A stretch of DNA of 23,802 nucleotides from an uncultured Ureaplasma sp. (GTDB lineage Bacteria; Bacillota_I; Bacilli_A; Mycoplasmatales; Mycoplasmoidaceae): positions 1 through 23,802 of the forward strand of contig CACZNK010000053.1 in NCBI GenBank assembly GCA_902782585.1. The letters are read 5' to 3'. This document shows, one piece after another, positions 20,194 to 23,802 of the stretch. The notes under the pieces were generated by a model that did no database searches, was not told the origin of the DNA, and saw only the letters and a program-made list of their open reading frames with translations. The translations under genes were made by a program, and so were the position numbers. The first letter of the stretch is position 1; the number at the start of each line of letters is the position of its first letter.

Positions 20194-21654
20194 TTAACTC
20201 ATTAACTCCTTAATATTTTGCAAGATTTTATCTTTACCAATAATAGTCATAGTTTTATTAATTTCTGGACCATGTTCTTTATAAATACATGCAATACGGA
20301 TTGGTAAAAATAATTCTTTACCTTTAATATTTTCTTTAGTTTTAATATCATTAATGATTTGGATTGAATTTTCTAAATCAAGTTCATTTATATTACTTAG
20401 CTGTTTTTTAAAGTTATTTAAGACTTTGATTGAACTTTCTTTTTTAATAAATTTTCTTAGTTCATTTGAAAGTTCTTTTTTGTCAATATTGTTAAATAAA
20501 TCATCAATTAATTCGTTGATTTGTTGCCCATATTGTAATTGTGGTTGAAACATACCTAATAATAAATCATGATGTTTCGAATCACAAATTTTCAATAAAT
20601 CAATCATTAAATATTTCTTTACAAAACTTAAATATTTATCACTTGGCATTACTTTAATATATTGGTTTGATACTCATAATAATTTTTTAAAATCAAAGAA
20701 TGCTGGGGCTTTGGAAATTCGATCAAAATTAAATTCTTTAGTTAACTCATCCATTGACAATACTTCTTTATTTGATTTTGGACTTCAACCAAGTAGTGCT
20801 AAAAAATTACATAAAGCTTCTGGGGTTACACCCATATTACGATAATCTTCAATAAATTGTTTTAATTCTTTATTACGTTTTGATAATTTTTTACCAGTTT
20901 CATCAACAATAATTGATAAATGTCCATATTTAACATTTTGTTTATCAAAACCTAATGCATTTTTAATAGCAATTTGATATGGTGTATTTGATAAATGCTC
21001 TTCGCCTCTTAAGATATGAGTAATTCTCATATCATAATCATCAACTACAACAGCAAAGTTGTACATTGGATAACCATTAGATTTTAAAATAACAGGATCA
21101 GTTAGTGCGCTAGTTGGTACAGACATATGACCTCTTACAAGATCATCTCATTCAATATTAATATTATCTTGTATTTTTAATCTAATAGCAACTTTTGGAT
21201 TAGTTTTTAGTTTTTCTTTTATTTCATTTTCATTAAGGTTTAGACATCGACGATTATATTTTGGTGTTTGATGATTTTGTAAAGCTAATTGGCGATCTGT
21301 TTCAAGTTGTTCAGGTGTACAAAAACAATAATAAGCTTTATTTTCTTTAATTAGTTTTAGTGCAAGTTCTTGATAACGTTTTAGTTTTTGTGATTGTGTA
21401 TATGGACCATATTGTTTTGGATTTAAAGGAGATTCATCTGGAGTCAATTTCATTCAATCTAAATTTTCAAGTTGTGATTCTGTTCCACCTTCAACATTAC
21501 GTTCAATATCAGTGTCTTCTATTCGAACAACAAAATCACCATTCATATGCTTTGCATATAAATAGTTGAATAAAGCAGTTCTAGCACCACCAATGTGAAA
21601 ATATCCAGTTGGTGATGGAGCATATCTTGTTCTAATTTTTACTTTTTTTTCCAT
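20194..21654 (-). CDS. gltX: Glutamyl-tRNA synthetase
   Basis: GltX (486 residues) charges tRNA-Glu with glutamate; in Mollicutes it usually also mischarges tRNA-Gln for the amidotransferase route. The class I HIGH motif appears as HIGG at 20-23 (APSPTGYFHIGGARTAL), and the KMSKS motif as KLSKR (ETGKKLSKRN). DGYPMYNF-like NGYPMYNFAVVVDDYDM and HILRGEEHLSNTP are also diagnostic. Length is normal. An AAGGAG Shine-Dalgarno (21670-21665) lies 10 nt before the ATG, inside the end of the upstream membrane-protein gene, with which it overlaps by 16 bp. Several Trp are TGA-coded. Confidence 0.97.
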
Positions 21655-22934
21655 GGTTTTGAAACTCCTTGAGAATTAAAAGGCATAATTTCTAATTTTT
21701 TTTCTAATATTCTTTTTGTTTTAATTAATTTTCTAAATTTTCTTACTTGTGATATATAGTGGGTAAGATATACAATAAAACCACATAAACCAATAATTGA
21801 TAATAAATAGGTTGTAACAAATCTTCAAATTAAGACACTGTTGTTTACATAATGTTCAATTTCTTTTTTATCATCTAATTTAACTTTCCCTAATACTTGA
21901 CAGAAAATAGATAAGAATTGTTGGGAAGTATATTCTCCACCAGGTATAGGAATAAATTTATTAGCTGTAATTGCTACATTAGCTGCATTGAATACACCTA
22001 ATATACTTACATCAACATCTTTTGGTAAAGAAAACTTTAAAGCAAATGCAGCAGTAAAATATAAGAATATTTCATGGATAGCTAAAACAATTACACAATA
22101 AATAGATATTTTTCAATCCATAAATTGTTTTCTAAATTCTTTTTTTAGTAATTCTTGATTCATATATAGGTAAATAACATGATGTTTTGGTAAATAACGG
22201 AAGTGGAAAATTTTTTTGATTCTATTTCACAATAGCGATATTCAAATATGAATATGTCTACTTGTTCCCAAAATAGCTAAAATGCTAAGAGTAATTAAAT
22301 CAACAATAAATCCAGTTGAAACAAATCAAAATATCAACTTAGCACTTGTTATATTAGATTTAATAAAGTCATTATATGACATACAAACAACGACATATGA
22401 TGGAATGGTTATTAAAATTTGAATAGTGTGTCAAATTAACATTGTGCATATAGTGATAGCACCACATTTATATGGTTCAACATGTTGAGTTCTTAATCAG
22501 AAGGCACTATATGGATCAACTAATAAGTTACCTGGACTAATTGTAGTTAAAAAGCTTATAGTTAATGTGTATAGTATGGATTCTCAAAATGAAGTTTTTA
22601 TACCTAATCTTCTTAGTCTTGCAACATAGATTGTAATTTGAACATAAAGTTTGTATGGAATAAACAATAAAAGCAAAATCAATCATAATGCAACTAGATG
22701 GTTAGTAGTAATTGCATTATGAACATTCGTAAAAAAATCAGAAAAATTAATTTTTAATGCATAAATAATTGATAGAACAATCAAAATTATAGAAATAATA
22801 ATGCAAAGGCTAATGATGGCAAATTTCTTTTTGTTAAAAAAGTTTTTGCTATTGATTGTTGAATTATCAAAATTTTGAACAGATGGTTCAATAAATGTGT
22901 TAACTTTTAATTTTGGAGATCTTGATTTACTCAT
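21639..22934 (-). CDS. Flippase-like integral membrane protein (LPG-synthase transmembrane family)
   Basis: The protein has 431 residues with a basic, polar N-terminus (1-36) and about eight hydrophobic segments (near 38-60, 82-104, 116-134, 158-184, 198-224, 274-298, 307-327 and 368-392). The motif IPIPGGEYTSQQF (about 328-340), together with TISPGNLLVDPYSAFWLR (131-148), fits the transmembrane region of lysylphosphatidylglycerol synthase and related flippase-like proteins (TIGR00374/UPF0104 type, PGG followed by E). No soluble aminoacyl-transferase domain follows, so lysyl-PG synthesis is not implied; moving a lipid or glycolipid across the membrane is a reasonable guess. A glycosyltransferase gene lies directly upstream and gltX overlaps downstream. 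The ATG at 22934 is supported by a TATAAT at 22964-22959. Confidence 0.75.
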
Positions 22935-22958
22935 TAAAGACCTATTTGTATTTATTTA

Positions 22959-22964
22959 ATTATA
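22959..22964 (-). promoter_or_regulatory. Candidate -10 box for the flippase-like gene/gltX operon
   Basis: Minus-strand GATATAATT has TATAAT at 22964-22959, 24 nt before the ATG at 22934. It sits in the 56-bp gap after the glycosyltransferase stop and inside a small inverted repeat (TATATC-TAAA-GATATA, 22961-22976). No convincing -35 is visible. Confidence 0.35.
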
Positions 22965-22990
22965 TCTAAAGATATAAATGTTAGGTGAAT

Positions 22991-23802
22991 CTATATTTTT
23001 TGCTCTCTTTTAATGAATTTGTTTATACCTACACAATAATAAACAATGTTTATAAATAGTCGCATTAATCAATTGACATTTTTAAACTTAGGTTTTTGTT
23101 TAAATTTGAAAGTAATATTGTTATTTTTACAATATTTTCTGAATTGTTTAAAATACAATAAAATAGTTGCTAATATTTCAGGTAAATTACTTTTCTCTAA
23201 TATTCTTGCATTTTCTAATTGTAATAGTACATTTTTCTCATTTTTTATATATTCTGATGAATTACCAGGTCGAGATTCAAAATACTTCTCCAAACCTTTA
23301 TTGATATATCTTATAGTTTTAGCATTATTAAATAATTCCATGATTAAAATATTGTCTTGGTATGAGACTTTCTCTTTTAAATAATGCATTTTGTAAAAAA
23401 CTTCTTTTTTACAATATGTTCCATGCGTCATTCATAAAAAAGGAGGAATATTCTTTTTTAATTTTTTCGAATATGGTATTCTTTTAAACATATAGTAATA
23501 TGAATGGGCAGGAAATTTACATCTTTTACCATTTCATCTATAGAAATTACCAAAGATTAAATCCTCATTATTTGCATATTTATTGACATAAAAAAATGCT
23601 TTTTTTGTTATTACATCATCTGAATCGCTGATGGTTACATAATCATTATGAATTAATTTATTTTCTTTAACATAATTCATAACTCCGCCTCAATTTGAAT
23701 TAGATTTTCTACATAGTTTAATATGTGAGAATTTATCAGCAAATTTTTTAACTACTTTATAAGTGTCATCTGTAGAACCATCATCAACAATAATATGCTC
23801 AA
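22991..23802 (-). CDS. Family 2 glycosyltransferase (partial, 5' end outside window)
   Basis: The frame enters from the right edge and reads 270 codons to TAG at 22991-22993. Only a short N-terminal piece is missing. It opens with EHIIVDDGSTDDTYKVV, the nucleotide-sugar-binding start of GT2 enzymes. The metal-binding DxD-type motif VTISDSDDV follows about 50 residues later, then NNEDLIFGNFYRW. This is the GT-A fold. No membrane segment is evident, so the enzyme is probably cytoplasmic or peripheral. Candidate roles are glycolipid synthesis (mycoplasma membranes hold glycosyl-diacylglycerols) or a capsular sugar; the sequence does not decide. The neighbouring flippase-like gene, 56 bp downstream, may work with it. 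Confidence 0.88.

Overview
The window looks like a chromosome segment of a Mollicute (Mycoplasma-type bacterium). It is very AT-rich. Almost every gene reads through in-frame TGA codons at positions where its family has tryptophan, and all genes stop with TAA or TAG, so genetic code 4 applies. Several local gene orders match what I remember of the Mycoplasma genitalium/pneumoniae group: rpmE-prfA-prmC, potA-potB-potC-potD-tsaD and tilS-hprK-lgt. A lipoprotein with Big_2 and BspA-type leucine-rich repeats suggests a host mucosal or gut habitat. That habitat is inference.

Layout. 1-547 (-): 5' part of a DUF31/MIP-like protease lipoprotein. 724-2280 (-): cardiolipin synthase. 2350-4632 (+): rpmE, a terminator or attenuator hairpin, prfA and prmC. 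4619-11880 (-): one tightly packed polyamine operon, read right to left: a double HAD phosphatase, potA, potB, potC, the PotD-like lipoprotein and tsaD. 11961-14217 (+): hrcA, an unknown gene and an Sfp-type phosphopantetheinyl transferase. 14202-16330 (-): hprK then lgt. 16460-17770 (+): the BspA/Big_2 lipoprotein. 17773-22934 (-): a flippase-like membrane protein, gltX, fhs and tilS, with small overlaps or gaps. 22991-23802 (-): a family-2 glycosyltransferase cut by the window end.

How the genes work together. prfA and prmC form the termination module: RF1 and the methylase of its GGQ glutamine. The pot genes import polyamines, and tsaD makes t6A in tRNA. hprK, lgt and tilS are core housekeeping genes (PTS regulation, lipoprotein lipidation, tRNA-Ile lysidine). 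Lgt would lipidate the three lipoproteins seen here. Cardiolipin synthase, the flippase-like protein and the glycosyltransferase point to membrane lipid or glycolipid work.

Most distinctive items: a single reading frame holding two complete Cof-type HAD domains translationally coupled to potA; an Sfp-type (not AcpS-type) phosphopantetheinyl transferase behind hrcA; a BspA/Big_2 lipoprotein inserted on the opposite strand between tilS and hprK; and an FTHFS with unusual residues in normally conserved motifs. I saw no tRNA, rRNA, CRISPR array, insertion sequence or phage gene.
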